In this document: positions 17,415-26,426 of the stretch, one piece after another
How the letters are laid out: each line of letters begins with the position of its first letter
How positions within the stretch are numbered: position 1 is the first letter of the stretch
Source of the DNA: Nakamurella endophytica
GTDB taxonomy: Bacteria > Actinomycetota > Actinomycetes > Mycobacteriales > Nakamurellaceae
DNA: 43,069 nt
Assembly: GCF_014646215.1 (NCBI RefSeq)
Contig: NZ_BMNA01000020.1
Coordinates: forward strand, 1 to 43,069
Reading direction: 5' to 3'
The notes under the pieces: generated by a model
The model's database searches: none
Told to the model about the DNA's origin: nothing
What the model saw: the letters and a program-made list of their open reading frames with translations, nothing else
Translations under genes and position numbers: made by a program

Positions 17415-18701
17415 TCAGCCGCCCGGCCGGACCGGGAAGGTCAGCAGCCCGCGGATCGTGCTGCCGGTGCGCCGGGTCGGGCGGCCCGCCGCCTGCAGGT
17501 CCGGGAAGCGCTCCGCCAGCGCCCGCAGTGCCACGGCCGCCTCCAGCCGGGCGAGCGGGGCACCGATGCAGTAGTGCGCGCCCGCCGAGAACGCCAGGTG
17601 CTCGACCTGGGTGTCGCGCCCCAGGTCGAACTCGGCCGGCCGCGCGAAGACGTCCGGATCCCGGTTCGCCCCGCCGAGCAGCACCAGCACCAGCTGCCCG
17701 GCCCGCACCGGCGCGCCGCCCAGCTCGGCGTCCCGGGTGGCGAACCGGGTGGTCCGCTGCACCGGCGGGTCGTACCGCAGGGTCTCCTCGACGACCGCCT
17801 CGGCCAGCCCGGGGTCGTCGCGCAGGGCCGCCCACTGGGCGGGGTGCCGCAGCAGGGCGAGCACGGCGTTGCCGATCAGGTTCACGGTGGTCTCGAAGCC
17901 GGCGACCAGCAGCAGCGTGCACAGCGGCCGCAGCTCGTCCGGGTGCACGGTCGCCGGGTCGGCCCGGACCAGGGTGCTGAGCAGGTCGTCGCCCGGCTCG
18001 CGCCGGCGCCGCTCGAACAGCTCGGTGAACAGCCGTTCCAGCGCCGCGTCGGCGCGCAGCAGGGTCGCGCCGTGCCGCAGCGACTGCACACCGTCCAGCG
18101 CCGAGCCGATGGCCGCCCCGATGGCGCTGAACTCCGCCACGTCGGCGTCCGGCACCCCCAGCAGGTCGGTGATCACCGCGATGGGCAGCGGTGCCGCCAG
18201 GGCGGCCACCAGGTCGAACGGTGTGCCGCGGGGCACCGCGTCCAGCAGCCGGTGCACCGTGCCCTCGATCCGCTCGCGGAACGCCGGCAGCCGGCGCGGC
18301 CCGAACGCCGGCGCGACCGCCCGCCGCAGCCGGGTGTGGTCCGGCGGGTTCATCTGCAGCAGCGACAGGTCGCTCTCGCCGACGCCGACCAGCGGCTGCA
18401 GGGGCTGGACGCCGAACGCCCGGTCGCGGAGCACCGCCGAGCACAGCTCGTACCGGGCGGTCGCCACGTTGCCCAGCACGGTCGGGACCAGCGGACCCGT
18501 CGAGCGGATGCGGTCGTAGACCGGGTAGGGATCGCGCCGGCCGGTCCGCAGCTGCAGCAGCGACACCGGGTCCCGCCGCAGGTAGCCGTGCCAACGCACG
18601 GCGGTGCGCTGCCGGGACAGGGCGGCGGCGAAGCGGGCGGCGGCCAGCGCCCGACCGGCCGGGCCGAAGGTCGCCGCCGGCTGCGTGTCCGTCGACGTCA
18701 T
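17415..18701 (-). CDS. Cytochrome P450 monooxygenase
   Basis: 428-aa soluble bacterial class-I P450. Seen: HTRLRRAVAPAFGPR (C-helix), I-helix LLVAGFETTVN, K-helix EETLRYDPPVQRTTR with ExxR, and the heme loop FSAGAHYCIGAPLAR with Cys378 as iron ligand. The I-helix reads AGFETT. The ATG at 18701 was preferred because a GGCGGGGG Shine-Dalgarno lies a few nucleotides upstream; a GTG two codons earlier is possible. No ferredoxin, reductase or biosynthetic partner is adjacent, so redox partner and substrate cannot be inferred. A macrolide- or biotin-type hydroxylase (CYP107-like) would fit but is not shown. Confidence 0.95.
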   Translation of the reverse strand: MTSTDTQPAATFGPAGRALAAARFAAALSRQRTAVRWHGYLRRDPVSLLQLRTGRRDPYPVYDRIRSTGPLVPTVLGNVATARYELCSAVLRDRAFGVQPLQPLVGVGESDLSLLQMNPPDHTRLRRAVAPAFGPRRLPAFRERIEGTVHRLLDAVPRGTPFDLVAALAAPLPIAVITDLLGVPDADVAEFSAIGAAIGSALDGVQSLRHGATLLRADAALERLFTELFERRRREPGDDLLSTLVRADPATVHPDELRPLCTLLLVAGFETTVNLIGNAVLALLRHPAQWAALRDDPGLAEAVVEETLRYDPPVQRTTRFATRDAELGGAPVRAGQLVLVLLGGANRDPDVFARPAEFDLGRDTQVEHLAFSAGAHYCIGAPLARLEAAVALRALAERFPDLQAAGRPTRRTGSTIRGLLTFPVRPGG

Positions 18702-18804
18702 GGCCACCCCCGCCGTGCGTCGGCCGCCACCGGCCGTCCCGGGTCATTGTGCGCCGTCGGTCCCGTCCGCACCGGGTGCGGCGGGGCCGCGGACCCGTCC
18801 GGGA

Positions 18805-19161
18805 TCAGACGTCGAAGCCCAGCCGGCGCGCGGAGCGGGCCCGCTGCCGGGACGAGCGCAACCGGCGCAGCCGCCGGACCAGCAGCGGGTCCTCGGCCAG
18901 GGCGGCCGGGTTGTCGATGATCTGGTTGAGCACCTGGTAGTAGCGGGTCGCCGACAGGTCGAACAGCTCGCGGATGGCCTGTTCCTTCATGCCGGCGTAC
19001 TGCCACCAGCGGCGCTCGAAGGCGAGGATCTCCCGCTCGCGGCGGGACAGCCCCCCGCCGGCCTCCGGGGCACCGGCCACCCCGCCGTCCGGGGTCCCGG
19101 CGCCGGGGGCACCGTCGGTGCCGGCGCCCGACCCGTCGTCCGGCCGCGCGGCCGTGTCCAT
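18805..19161 (-). CDS. DUF3263 domain protein
   Basis: 118 aa. The C-terminal about 75 residues contain the DUF3263 signature LSRREREILAFERRWW, KEQAIRELFDLSATRYYQVL and RRLRRLRSSRQRARSARRLG. This actinobacterial family looks like a small helix-turn-helix DNA-binding protein; its function is not established. The N-terminal about 40 residues are Gly/Ala/Asp-rich. The ATG at 19161 follows a strong GGGAGG Shine-Dalgarno with a 4-nt spacer; an upstream in-frame ATG was rejected. The very basic C-terminus supports nucleic-acid binding (inference). Confidence 0.85.
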   Translation of the reverse strand: MDTAARPDDGSGAGTDGAPGAGTPDGGVAGAPEAGGGLSRREREILAFERRWWQYAGMKEQAIRELFDLSATRYYQVLNQIIDNPAALAEDPLLVRRLRRLRSSRQRARSARRLGFDV

Positions 19162-19560
19162 CGCGCCTCCCTCGACGGACCCGCACGGCGGCACGCCGGC
19201 GAATCACACCCGTGTCATTCCGCTCCGCATGGTGTCACGGCGCCCGGCGCCGATCCAGTTCATCCGGCCCGGCGGTCCGGCATGTCGGCCGGTGGCGGCC
19301 GGATGTGGGGCGACCGCGCCCGGTGACGTCCCCCGCGCCGGCGCCGCCCCCGACACCGCCGTGCCCGCCAGGGCGACGGAATCCGTCGACCCGGCCGCCG
19401 ACCGCCGGGCGGATCGGTACCCGCAGGACTCTGGACCACCGTGATCGGCAGGCTCTAGCATCCGCTGATCGCCGCCACCGTCGCCGCGACACCGACAGCG
19501 GCGCCGGTGTCGTGCCGCCGGGGGCCGGCTCCCGTCCGCCGCTTCGGAAAGGTCTGGCCC
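19162..19560. other. Divergent intergenic region with permease promoter
   Basis: About 400 bp between two divergent genes. On the plus strand TGGACC (19432-19437), 18 nt, then TAGCAT (19456-19461) is a fair sigma-70-type promoter about 100 nt before the permease start. The long leader has no recognised riboswitch. Confidence 0.4.
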
Positions 19561-21144
19561 ATGTCCAGCGACCTGCTCAGTGACGACGAACGCCACCTCG
19601 CCACCCTGGGCTACAAGCAGGAACTCAACCGGACCTGGTCCGGCTTCTCCAACTTCGCCATCTCGTTCTCGATCATCTCGATCCTGGCCGGCTGCTTCAC
19701 CTCGTTCGGCCTCGGCTGGAACAACGGCGGCCCGGCGGCGATCGCCTGGGGCTGGCCGATCGTGTCGGTGTTCATCCTGCTGATCGGCTTCTCGCTGTCG
19801 GAGCTGGTCTCGGCGTACCCGACGTCGGGCGGCATCTACTGGTGGGCCGCCAAGCTCGGCGGCCCCAAGGCCGGTTACTACACGGGCTGGCTCAACCTCA
19901 TCGGCCTGATCGCCATCGTGGCGTCGGTGGCGTACGGCTGCGCGACGTTCCTGGACCTGACGATCAGCTCGTTCAGCGCCGACTGGCAGGCCGGCTACAG
20001 CCTCACCCGGACGTTCTGGCTGTTCCTGGGGATCCTGGCGATCGCCGCGCTGATCAACATCTTCTCCAGCCACCTCTTGGCCGTGCTGAACAACATCTCG
20101 GTGTGGTGGCACGTCGCCGGCGCCGCCGCGGTCATCCTGATCCTGTTCCTGATCCCCAAGCGGCACGCCGGCGTCGGCGAGGTGTTCGGCACGGTGCTGA
20201 ACAACAGTGGGATCTTCGGCGGCTCCACCGGTATCGGCTTCCTGCTGTTCGTGCTGCCGATCTCGGCCATCCTGACCCAGTACACGATCACCGGGTACGA
20301 CGCCTCCGCGCACCTGTCCGAGGAGACCCGCAGCGCCGCGAACGCCGCCGCCAAGGGCATCTGGCGGTCGATCTTCTACTCGGCCATCGGCGGCTGGATC
20401 CTGTTGCTGTCGTTCCTGTTCGCCGTCCAGGACGTCGACAAGGTGTCCGCCGGCGGCGGCGCGGTCGCGGTGATCTTCGCCCAGGCGCTGTCGTCGGGCT
20501 GGGCCGGGACGGTGCTGCTGATCTCCACCGCCGGACAGTTCTTCTGCGCGGTCGCGTGCCTGACCAGCTGCTCGCGGATGCTCTTCGCGTTCAGCCGGGA
20601 CCGCGCCGTGCCCGGCGCGCGGCTGTGGTCGACCCTGTCCCGCTCGCGGGTGCCCGCGAACGGCGTCGTGCTGGTCGCCGTGATCGCCGCGATCATCACC
20701 CTGCCGGCGCTGGTGGCGGTCGACGTCAACGGCGCCCCGGTCCCCGTCGCCTTCTACGCCGTCGTGTCGATCGGCGTCGTCGGGCTGTACGTCTGCTTCG
20801 CCATCCCGATCTTCCTGCGCTGGCGGATGGGCTCCCGCTTCCGGGTCGGCAACTGGAACCTGGGCCGGCACCACCGCTGGATCAACGCCGTCGCGCTCGT
20901 CGAGATCGTCGTGACGTCGGTCATCGCGCTGTTCCCGACGGCCCCCGGCGGGATCCCGTTCACCGGCGACTTCGAGTGGAAGTTCGTCAACTACACGCCG
21001 CTGCTGGTCGGCGGGGCGCTGATCCTGCTGTGGATCTTCTGGCACGCATCGGTGAAGAAGTGGTTCACCGGCCCGAAGACGACCATCGACCTGCCGCCGG
21101 GTGCCGGCGCCGCGGACGTGCCCGCGGCCGGCGGCCGGGGCTGA
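19561..21144 (+). CDS. APC-superfamily amino acid/amine permease
   Basis: 527-aa cytoplasmic-membrane transporter with about 12 hydrophobic segments. Seen: LATLGYKQELNRTWSGFSNFAISFSIISILAG and SELVSAYPTSGGIYWWAAKLGG, which are characteristic of the bidirectional amino acid / GABA / choline-type APC branch, and ITGYDASAHLSEETRSA, the conserved internal loop of that branch. It lies directly upstream of a glutamine-synthetase-like ligase, an aldehyde dehydrogenase and an SDR, so the likely substrate is an amine (ethanolamine, putrescine or a relative) or GABA; this is inferred from context. The ATG at 19561 has AAAGG upstream. Confidence 0.92.
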   Translation: MSSDLLSDDERHLATLGYKQELNRTWSGFSNFAISFSIISILAGCFTSFGLGWNNGGPAAIAWGWPIVSVFILLIGFSLSELVSAYPTSGGIYWWAAKLGGPKAGYYTGWLNLIGLIAIVASVAYGCATFLDLTISSFSADWQAGYSLTRTFWLFLGILAIAALINIFSSHLLAVLNNISVWWHVAGAAAVILILFLIPKRHAGVGEVFGTVLNNSGIFGGSTGIGFLLFVLPISAILTQYTITGYDASAHLSEETRSAANAAAKGIWRSIFYSAIGGWILLLSFLFAVQDVDKVSAGGGAVAVIFAQALSSGWAGTVLLISTAGQFFCAVACLTSCSRMLFAFSRDRAVPGARLWSTLSRSRVPANGVVLVAVIAAIITLPALVAVDVNGAPVPVAFYAVVSIGVVGLYVCFAIPIFLRWRMGSRFRVGNWNLGRHHRWINAVALVEIVVTSVIALFPTAPGGIPFTGDFEWKFVNYTPLLVGGALILLWIFWHASVKKWFTGPKTTIDLPPGAGAADVPAAGGRG

Positions 21145-21284
21145 CCTCGCCGCGGGTGCGACGGCGGCCGTCCGGCTAGCGTGACGTCCGCGCGGGGGCC
21201 GCGAACCGGGCGCCCGCACCAGCCAGCTGCACACCGACACCACCGGACGGCCCGCCACCGCGGGCCCGGCGAAGGGCGAGCACC

Positions 21285-22658
21285 ATGCCGGACCACCCGC
21301 GCAACCCGCGCATGCTCACCGTGGACGATCTCGCCGGGCGGATCCGGTCGGGCGAGATCGACACCGTGGTCGTGGCCTTCACCGACATGCAGGGTCGGCT
21401 GCAGGGCAAGCGGCTGCATGGGCCGTTCTTCCTCGACGAGGTGCTGGCCCACGGCACCGAGGGCTGCAACTACCTGCTGGCCGTCGACGTCGAGATGAAC
21501 ACCGTCCCCGGCTACGCCATCTCGTCGTGGGAGCGCGGCTACGGCGACATGGTGTTCGCCCTCGATCTGGACACCGTCCGGCTGCTGCCGCACCTGCCCG
21601 GCACGGCGATGGTGCAGTGCGACCTGACCTGGCTCGACGGGTCGCCGGTGCGGCAGTCGCCGCGGACGGTGCTGCAGCAGCAGGTGGCACGGCTGGACGA
21701 GCTGGGCTACCGGGCGTTCGCCGGCACCGAGCTGGAGTTCCTGGTCTTCGAGGACACCTACGAGGAGGCCTGGGACGCCGCGTACCGCGGCCTCACCCCC
21801 GTCAACCAGTACAACGTCGACTACTCGGTGCTGGGCACCACCCGGGTCGAGCCGCTGCTGCGGGACATCCGCAACACCATGTACGCCGCCGGGCTGACCG
21901 TGGAGTCGGCCAAGGGCGAGTGCAACTACGGGCAGCACGAGATCGCCTTCCGGTTCGCCGACGTCGTCGAGACCGCCGACAACCACAGCGTCTACAAGAA
22001 CACCGCCAAGGAGATCGCCCACGCGCACGGGCGGTCGCTGACCTTCATGGCCAAGTACGACCAGCGGGAGGGCAACTCCTGCCACATCCACCTGTCGCTG
22101 CGCGGCACGGACGGCGGGACGGTGTTCTGGGACGGGGTCACCGGCTCCCGCACGGCGCTGTACGACCACTGGGTCGCCGGGATCCTGGCCACGCTGCGCG
22201 AGTTCACGCTGCTGTACGCGCCGAACGTCAACTCCTACAAGCGGTTCGCGGCCGGGTCCTTCGCCCCGACCACCGTCGCCTGGGGCACCGACAACCGCAC
22301 CTGCTCGATCCGGCTGGTCGGCCACGGCGGCTCGGCGCGGCTGGAGAACCGGCTGCCCGGCGGTGATGTCAACCCGTACCTGGCGATCGCCGGGATGATC
22401 GCCGGTGGGCTGCACGGTCTCCGGGAGCGGCTGCCCCTGGAGGACGAGCTGGTCGGCAACGCCTACGATTCCGGCAAGCCGACGGTGCCGACGACGCTGC
22501 GGGCGGCCCGGGACCTGTTCGACGGGTCCGGGATCGCCCGCGCGGCGTTCGGGGACGACGTCGTCGACCACTACGTGCACGCGGCGGACACCGAGCTCGC
22601 CGCGTTCGACGCCGCGGTGACCGACTGGGAGCTGCGGCGCGGATTCGAGAGGTTGTAG
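21285..22658 (+). CDS. Glutamine-synthetase-like gamma-glutamyl-amine ligase
   Basis: 457 aa, type-I GS fold. Predicted to ligate glutamate to an amine with ATP, as GlnA3 (polyamines), GlnA4 (ethanolamine) and PuuA do, rather than to ammonia. Seen: VVVAFTDMQGRLQGKRL, ELEFLVFEDTYEEAW, GECNYGQHEIAF, the HIHLSL ATP/metal strand, NSYKRF, and RLENRLPGGDVNPYLA. The catabolic neighbours (permease, aldehyde dehydrogenase 2 nt downstream, SDR) argue against ammonia assimilation. The choice between ethanolamine and polyamine cannot be made from sequence. The alcohol-oxidising SDR and lack of an FAD amine oxidase favour ethanolamine. The ATG follows AAGGGCGAG. Confidence 0.9.
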   Translation: MPDHPRNPRMLTVDDLAGRIRSGEIDTVVVAFTDMQGRLQGKRLHGPFFLDEVLAHGTEGCNYLLAVDVEMNTVPGYAISSWERGYGDMVFALDLDTVRLLPHLPGTAMVQCDLTWLDGSPVRQSPRTVLQQQVARLDELGYRAFAGTELEFLVFEDTYEEAWDAAYRGLTPVNQYNVDYSVLGTTRVEPLLRDIRNTMYAAGLTVESAKGECNYGQHEIAFRFADVVETADNHSVYKNTAKEIAHAHGRSLTFMAKYDQREGNSCHIHLSLRGTDGGTVFWDGVTGSRTALYDHWVAGILATLREFTLLYAPNVNSYKRFAAGSFAPTTVAWGTDNRTCSIRLVGHGGSARLENRLPGGDVNPYLAIAGMIAGGLHGLRERLPLEDELVGNAYDSGKPTVPTTLRAARDLFDGSGIARAAFGDDVVDHYVHAADTELAAFDAAVTDWELRRGFERL

Positions 22659-22660
22659 CG

Positions 22661-24097
22661 GTGACCATCGCCACGGACGGGACCGGGCCGGCCCCGGTCG
22701 CCCTGCCCGCCTCCGTCGGCCGGCTGGCCGGCGGCGGCGGCGAGACCGCGGTGCTCGACCCGTCGTCCGGTCGGCAGTTCGGCACCGTGCCGGCCGCGTC
22801 GCTCGAGGACACCGACCGGGCGATCACCGGTGCGGCGGCTGCCTTCCCGGCCTGGCGGGCCGTCGCGCCCGGGGACCGCGCCCGGCTGCTCCGCCGGTTC
22901 GCCGCGGTCGTCGACGCGCACGTCGACGAGCTGGCCGCGCTGGAGGTCGCCAACTCCGGGCACACCATCGGCAACGCGCGGTGGGAGGCCGGCAACGTCC
23001 GCGACGTGCTCGACTACTACGCCGCGGCACCGGAACGGCTGTTCGGCCGGCAGATCCCGGTGGCCGGCGGGCTCGACGTGACGTTCCACGAACCGCTGGG
23101 CGTGGTGGGCGTGATCGTGCCGTGGAACTTCCCGATGCCGATCGCCGGCTGGGGTTTCGCGCCGGCCCTGGCCGCCGGCAACACGGTGGTGCTCAAGCCC
23201 GCGGAACTGACCCCGCTCACCGCCCTGCGGATCGGTGAGCTGGCGCTCGAGGCCGGCATCCCGGAGGGCGTCTTCACCGTCCTGCCCGGCAAGGGGTCGG
23301 TCGTCGGGCAGCGGTTCGTCACCCACCCGCTGGTCCGCAAGGTGTGCTTCACCGGCTCCACCGCGGTCGGCAAGCAGATCATGGCCGGCGCCGCCGACCA
23401 GGTGAAGCGGGTGACGCTGGAGCTCGGCGGCAAGAGCGCCAACATCGTCTTCGCCGATGCCGATCTCGAGCTGGCCGCAGCCTCGGCACCCGGGTCGGTG
23501 TTCGACAACGCCGGCCAGGACTGCTGTGCCCGCTCCCGGATCCTCGTGCAGCGCGGCGTGCACGACCGCTTCCTCGAGCTGCTGGAGACCGCCGTGCGGG
23601 ACTTCCGGGTGCTGCCGCCGGCCGACGAGCGGGCGCAGATGGGGCCGCTCATCTCCGCCGGGCAGCGGGAGACGGTGTCCCGGTACGTCTCCGGCGCCGA
23701 CGTGGCGTTCGTCGGGTCGGTGCCCGGGACACCGGGCGACGGCTTCTGGTTCCCGCCGACGGTGGTCATCCCGCGCGGCACCGCGGACCCGGTGTGGCGC
23801 GAGGAGGTCTTCGGGCCGGTGGTCGGCGTGCTGCCGTTCGACGACGAGGACGACGCCGTGGCGCTGGCCAACGACAGCGACTTCGGGCTCTCCGGCTCGA
23901 TCTTCACCCGGGACGTCGGCCGGGCGCTGCGGGTCGCCCGCGGTGTCGAGTCCGGCAACCTGTCGGTGAACTCCCACTCCTCGGTCCGCTACTGGACGCC
24001 GTTCGGCGGCTTCAAGCAGTCCGGGCTCGGCCGGGAACTCGGCCCGGACGCGCCGGACGCCTTCACCGAGGTCAAGAACGTCTTCTTCGCCGGCTGA
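22661..24097 (+). CDS. NAD(P)-dependent aldehyde dehydrogenase
   Basis: 478-aa ALDH-superfamily enzyme. Seen: VIVPWNFPMPIAGW, LKPAELTPLTAL, CFTGSTAVGKQIM, catalytic base Glu in VTLELGGKSANIVF, and nucleophile Cys288 in AGQDCCARS; the C-terminal EEVFGPVVGVLPF and PFGGFKQSGLGRE are conserved. Predicted to oxidise a gamma-glutamyl-aminoaldehyde to the acid within the amine-degradation operon. The GTG start lies 2 nt after the stop of the ligase gene, with the Shine-Dalgarno (GAGAGG) inside that gene, so coupling is likely. Confidence 0.93.
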   Translation: MTIATDGTGPAPVALPASVGRLAGGGGETAVLDPSSGRQFGTVPAASLEDTDRAITGAAAAFPAWRAVAPGDRARLLRRFAAVVDAHVDELAALEVANSGHTIGNARWEAGNVRDVLDYYAAAPERLFGRQIPVAGGLDVTFHEPLGVVGVIVPWNFPMPIAGWGFAPALAAGNTVVLKPAELTPLTALRIGELALEAGIPEGVFTVLPGKGSVVGQRFVTHPLVRKVCFTGSTAVGKQIMAGAADQVKRVTLELGGKSANIVFADADLELAAASAPGSVFDNAGQDCCARSRILVQRGVHDRFLELLETAVRDFRVLPPADERAQMGPLISAGQRETVSRYVSGADVAFVGSVPGTPGDGFWFPPTVVIPRGTADPVWREEVFGPVVGVLPFDDEDDAVALANDSDFGLSGSIFTRDVGRALRVARGVESGNLSVNSHSSVRYWTPFGGFKQSGLGRELGPDAPDAFTEVKNVFFAG

Positions 24098-24100
24098 GAC

Positions 24101-24127
24101 CGGCCGGCCCGGCCGGCCCGGCCGGGC
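24101..24127 (+). repeat. 9-bp tandem GC repeat
   Basis: Three head-to-tail copies of CGGCCGGCC (the last ends GGC) immediately after the aldehyde-dehydrogenase stop. Each unit contains the palindrome GGCCGGCC, so the RNA can fold in several ways. It may attenuate read-through into the SDR gene. Confidence 0.7.
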
Positions 24128-24201
24128 CCGACGGAGCCTGCCAGCGGCGGGCACCGTTGCACCGCACCACCTCCCACTCCGCACGTCACGAAGGGAACGG
24201 C

Positions 24202-24975
24202 ATGCCAGGACGGCTCGACGGCAAGGTCGCGGTCATCACCGGGGGGTGCTCCGGGATCGGCCTGGCCACGGCCCGGCGGTTCGCCGCCGAGGGCGCCCGG
24301 GTGGTGATCGGCGACCTGGACGACGCGCGCGGCCCGGGGGTGGCCGACGAGGTGGTCGGCGCCTACCTGCACACCGACGTCACCGACGAGGCGCAGGTGC
24401 AGGCGCTGTTCGCGCTGGCCAAGGACCGCTTCGGCAGCGTCGACGTCGCCTTCAACAACGCGGGCATCTCGCCGCCCGACGACGACTCCATCCTGACCAC
24501 CGGGCTGGACGCGTGGCGGCGGGTGCAGGAGGTCAACCTGACCAGCGTGTACCTGTGCTGCCGCGCGGCGCTGCCGTACATGCTCGAGCAGAGGCGCGGG
24601 TCGATCATCAACACCGCGTCGTTCGTGGCGGTGATCGGCGCGGCGACGTCGCAGATCTCCTACACCGCCTCCAAGGGCGGGGTGCTGTCGATGAGCCGCG
24701 AGCTGGGCGTCCAGTTCGCCCGCCAGGGTGTCCGGGTCAACGCGCTGTGCCCCGGCCCGGTGAACACCCCGCTGCTCCAGGAGCTCTTCGCCAAGGACCC
24801 GGAGCGGGCAGCGCGCCGGCTGGTGCACATCCCGCTCGGCCGGTTCGCCGAGGCCGAGGAGATCGCCAACGCCGTGCTGTTCCTGGCCTCGGACGAGTCC
24901 AGCTTCATCACGGCGTCCCAGTTCCTGGTGGACGGCGGGATCTCCGGCGCCTACGTCACGCCGCTGGCGGAGTAG
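24202..24975 (+). CDS. SDR-family oxidoreductase (FabG-like), amine operon
   Basis: 257-aa classical short-chain dehydrogenase. Seen: cofactor loop TGGCSGIG, acidic GDLDD after beta-2 (NAD preference), NNAG, catalytic Ser in INTASF, YTASK as YxxxK, and CPGPVNTPL. Family members are often annotated as 3-oxoacyl-ACP reductase. Inference from context: it could oxidise the hydroxyl of gamma-glutamyl-ethanolamide to the aldehyde used by the adjacent aldehyde dehydrogenase. The ATG has AAGGGAAC upstream. It is 104 nt from the preceding gene. Confidence 0.92.
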   Translation: MPGRLDGKVAVITGGCSGIGLATARRFAAEGARVVIGDLDDARGPGVADEVVGAYLHTDVTDEAQVQALFALAKDRFGSVDVAFNNAGISPPDDDSILTTGLDAWRRVQEVNLTSVYLCCRAALPYMLEQRRGSIINTASFVAVIGAATSQISYTASKGGVLSMSRELGVQFARQGVRVNALCPGPVNTPLLQELFAKDPERAARRLVHIPLGRFAEAEEIANAVLFLASDESSFITASQFLVDGGISGAYVTPLAE

Positions 24976-25003
24976 TCCCGGAGCCGGCCGGCGATCGCGG
25001 AGG

Positions 25004-25027
25004 CGGCCACCCGGGACAGGGTGGCCG
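25004..25027. terminator. Bidirectional terminator hairpin
   Basis: A perfect 9-bp stem CGGCCACCC / GGGTGGCCG around a 6-nt loop, midway between the convergent stops of the SDR (24975) and the protease (25049). Confidence 0.6.
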
Positions 25028-25048
25028 TGGTCGCCGCGGTGGGGCGGG

Positions 25049-26263
25049 TCAGCCGGCGCTGCCGATGCGCACCTGCGCCCCGGCGTAGTCCCAGGCGATG
25101 GTCCGGCCGACGAAGAGGCCGATGCCGGTGTTGAACCGCTCGCCGGCGGCCAGGGTGGCGACGGCGACGGTGTTCGTCGCCGACCGCTCGCCCGAGGTCC
25201 AGCTCCACAGCGACGCGCCGGACGGCGCCGAGACGGTGACCTGGTGGCCCGGGGCGACCAGGTGCCCCGGGGCGGCCAGCCCGGAGTAGGCCGCCGTGCT
25301 GAGCAACGCCGTCCAGCTGCCGCTGTCCACCGCTGTCAGCCCGCAGGCCGCAGCCGCGCCGGCGACCCGCCAGCAGAGGTCGACGTCCCGGGCGACCTGG
25401 GGGTACCCGGCCGGCAGGTGGGCACCGGCGGGCGCGGCCGCCGGCATCGGGACGACCGCGTCGCCGGGCCGGGGCGGCACCGGCCCGAGGGTCCAGGTGC
25501 CCGTCGCGTCGGCGTCGATGCGGATGGTGGACCCGGCGTTGTAGGGAGCGGGCAGCTGCAGCTGCGGTGCGAACAGCACCTGTCCGGCGAAGCCGGTGGT
25601 GTCCGTGGTGCCGATGCCCATGATCCCGTCGACACCCGCCGGCAGGGTGAAGGTCGACCTCGCGCGGTCCACCACGGCGATCGCGATCGGGTGGGTGGTC
25701 GGGACGCCGCCGATGCCGACCGTCGCGCTGCCGAGCGTCCCGACCAGGTTGCCGCTCACGTACTCCGACGTGTACGGAGTCCCGCCGCGGACGGTGCCGG
25801 GGCCGACGGCGTCGCCGTCGACGAGCAGTCCGGACGAGCCGGTGTCGAGCATGACGGGGATCGGCCGGCCGCCGCCGACGGTGATCTCGACGACGACCGG
25901 GATCTCCTCCGGCGTCACGGTGCGGACGTGCAGCGGCACGCTGACCGGCGACCCGGCCGACGTCCTCCCGGCGGAGCCCCTGGAGACCGGGCCGCGGCCA
26001 CCGGCCGCGGCAGCGACCGGGGTGGCCGTCGGCGTCGGGGCAGCGGCGGCGGCGTCCGTGATCCCCGCGGCGTGGTCGACCGCGGCGGCGGCCGCCCCCG
26101 CGTCCTGCGCGACGTCCTGCGCCGCCGCGCACGCGGAGAACGCGGAGGTCGCGGCCACCACGGCGGCGGTCAACGCCGCGCCGATCAGCCGCCGGCGCCA
26201 CCGTGGGGTGGACGGCCCGGTGGTCCCTGCGGTGGAGCTCGTCACCGTGTCGGCTCCCGTCAC
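25049..26263 (-). CDS. Pepsin-like aspartic protease, exported
   Basis: 404 aa. Two aspartic-protease active-site motifs lie in one chain: DTGSSG (D140, in VMLDTGSSGLLVD) and DSGS (D313, in AVDSGSWTALL), 173 residues apart, much like family A1. VDGIMGIG after the first motif is the pepsin-type turn, and Cys297/Cys307 may form a disulfide. The N-terminus has a basic RWRRR start and a hydrophobic run ending AFSAC, so it is either a cleaved signal, an anchor or a weak lipobox. An Ala/Thr/Pro-rich stalk runs to about residue 108. Pepsin homologues are uncommon in bacteria. Target unknown. It lies 163 nt downstream of the Mau-type operon on the same strand. Confidence 0.82.
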   Translation of the reverse strand: MTGADTVTSSTAGTTGPSTPRWRRRLIGAALTAAVVAATSAFSACAAAQDVAQDAGAAAAAVDHAAGITDAAAAAPTPTATPVAAAAGGRGPVSRGSAGRTSAGSPVSVPLHVRTVTPEEIPVVVEITVGGGRPIPVMLDTGSSGLLVDGDAVGPGTVRGGTPYTSEYVSGNLVGTLGSATVGIGGVPTTHPIAIAVVDRARSTFTLPAGVDGIMGIGTTDTTGFAGQVLFAPQLQLPAPYNAGSTIRIDADATGTWTLGPVPPRPGDAVVPMPAAAPAGAHLPAGYPQVARDVDLCWRVAGAAAACGLTAVDSGSWTALLSTAAYSGLAAPGHLVAPGHQVTVSAPSGASLWSWTSGERSATNTVAVATLAAGERFNTGIGLFVGRTIAWDYAGAQVRIGSAG

Positions 26264-26426
26264 CCGGTCAACGACGTCCGTGCGGCCGTCCGGGCGACGC
26301 TAGCGGCCGGCACCGCCGGTCCGCGGGTCGCTCGTACCGGATCACCGGAACGATGCGCACCAGCCCAGCACGGTCACCGCGGGTGATCGGGACAGTCGGT
26401 CGGATCCGGTCTGGACGGCCGCCGCG

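Noticed and set aside
19204..21258. 684-codon minus-strand frame opposite the permease
   Set aside because: Low-complexity His/Gly/Arg/Asp-rich product opposite a clear 12-segment transporter.
21285..22658. Housekeeping glutamine synthetase (glnA)
   Set aside because: The GS fold is clear, but the operon contains a permease, aldehyde dehydrogenase and SDR, which point to amine ligation.
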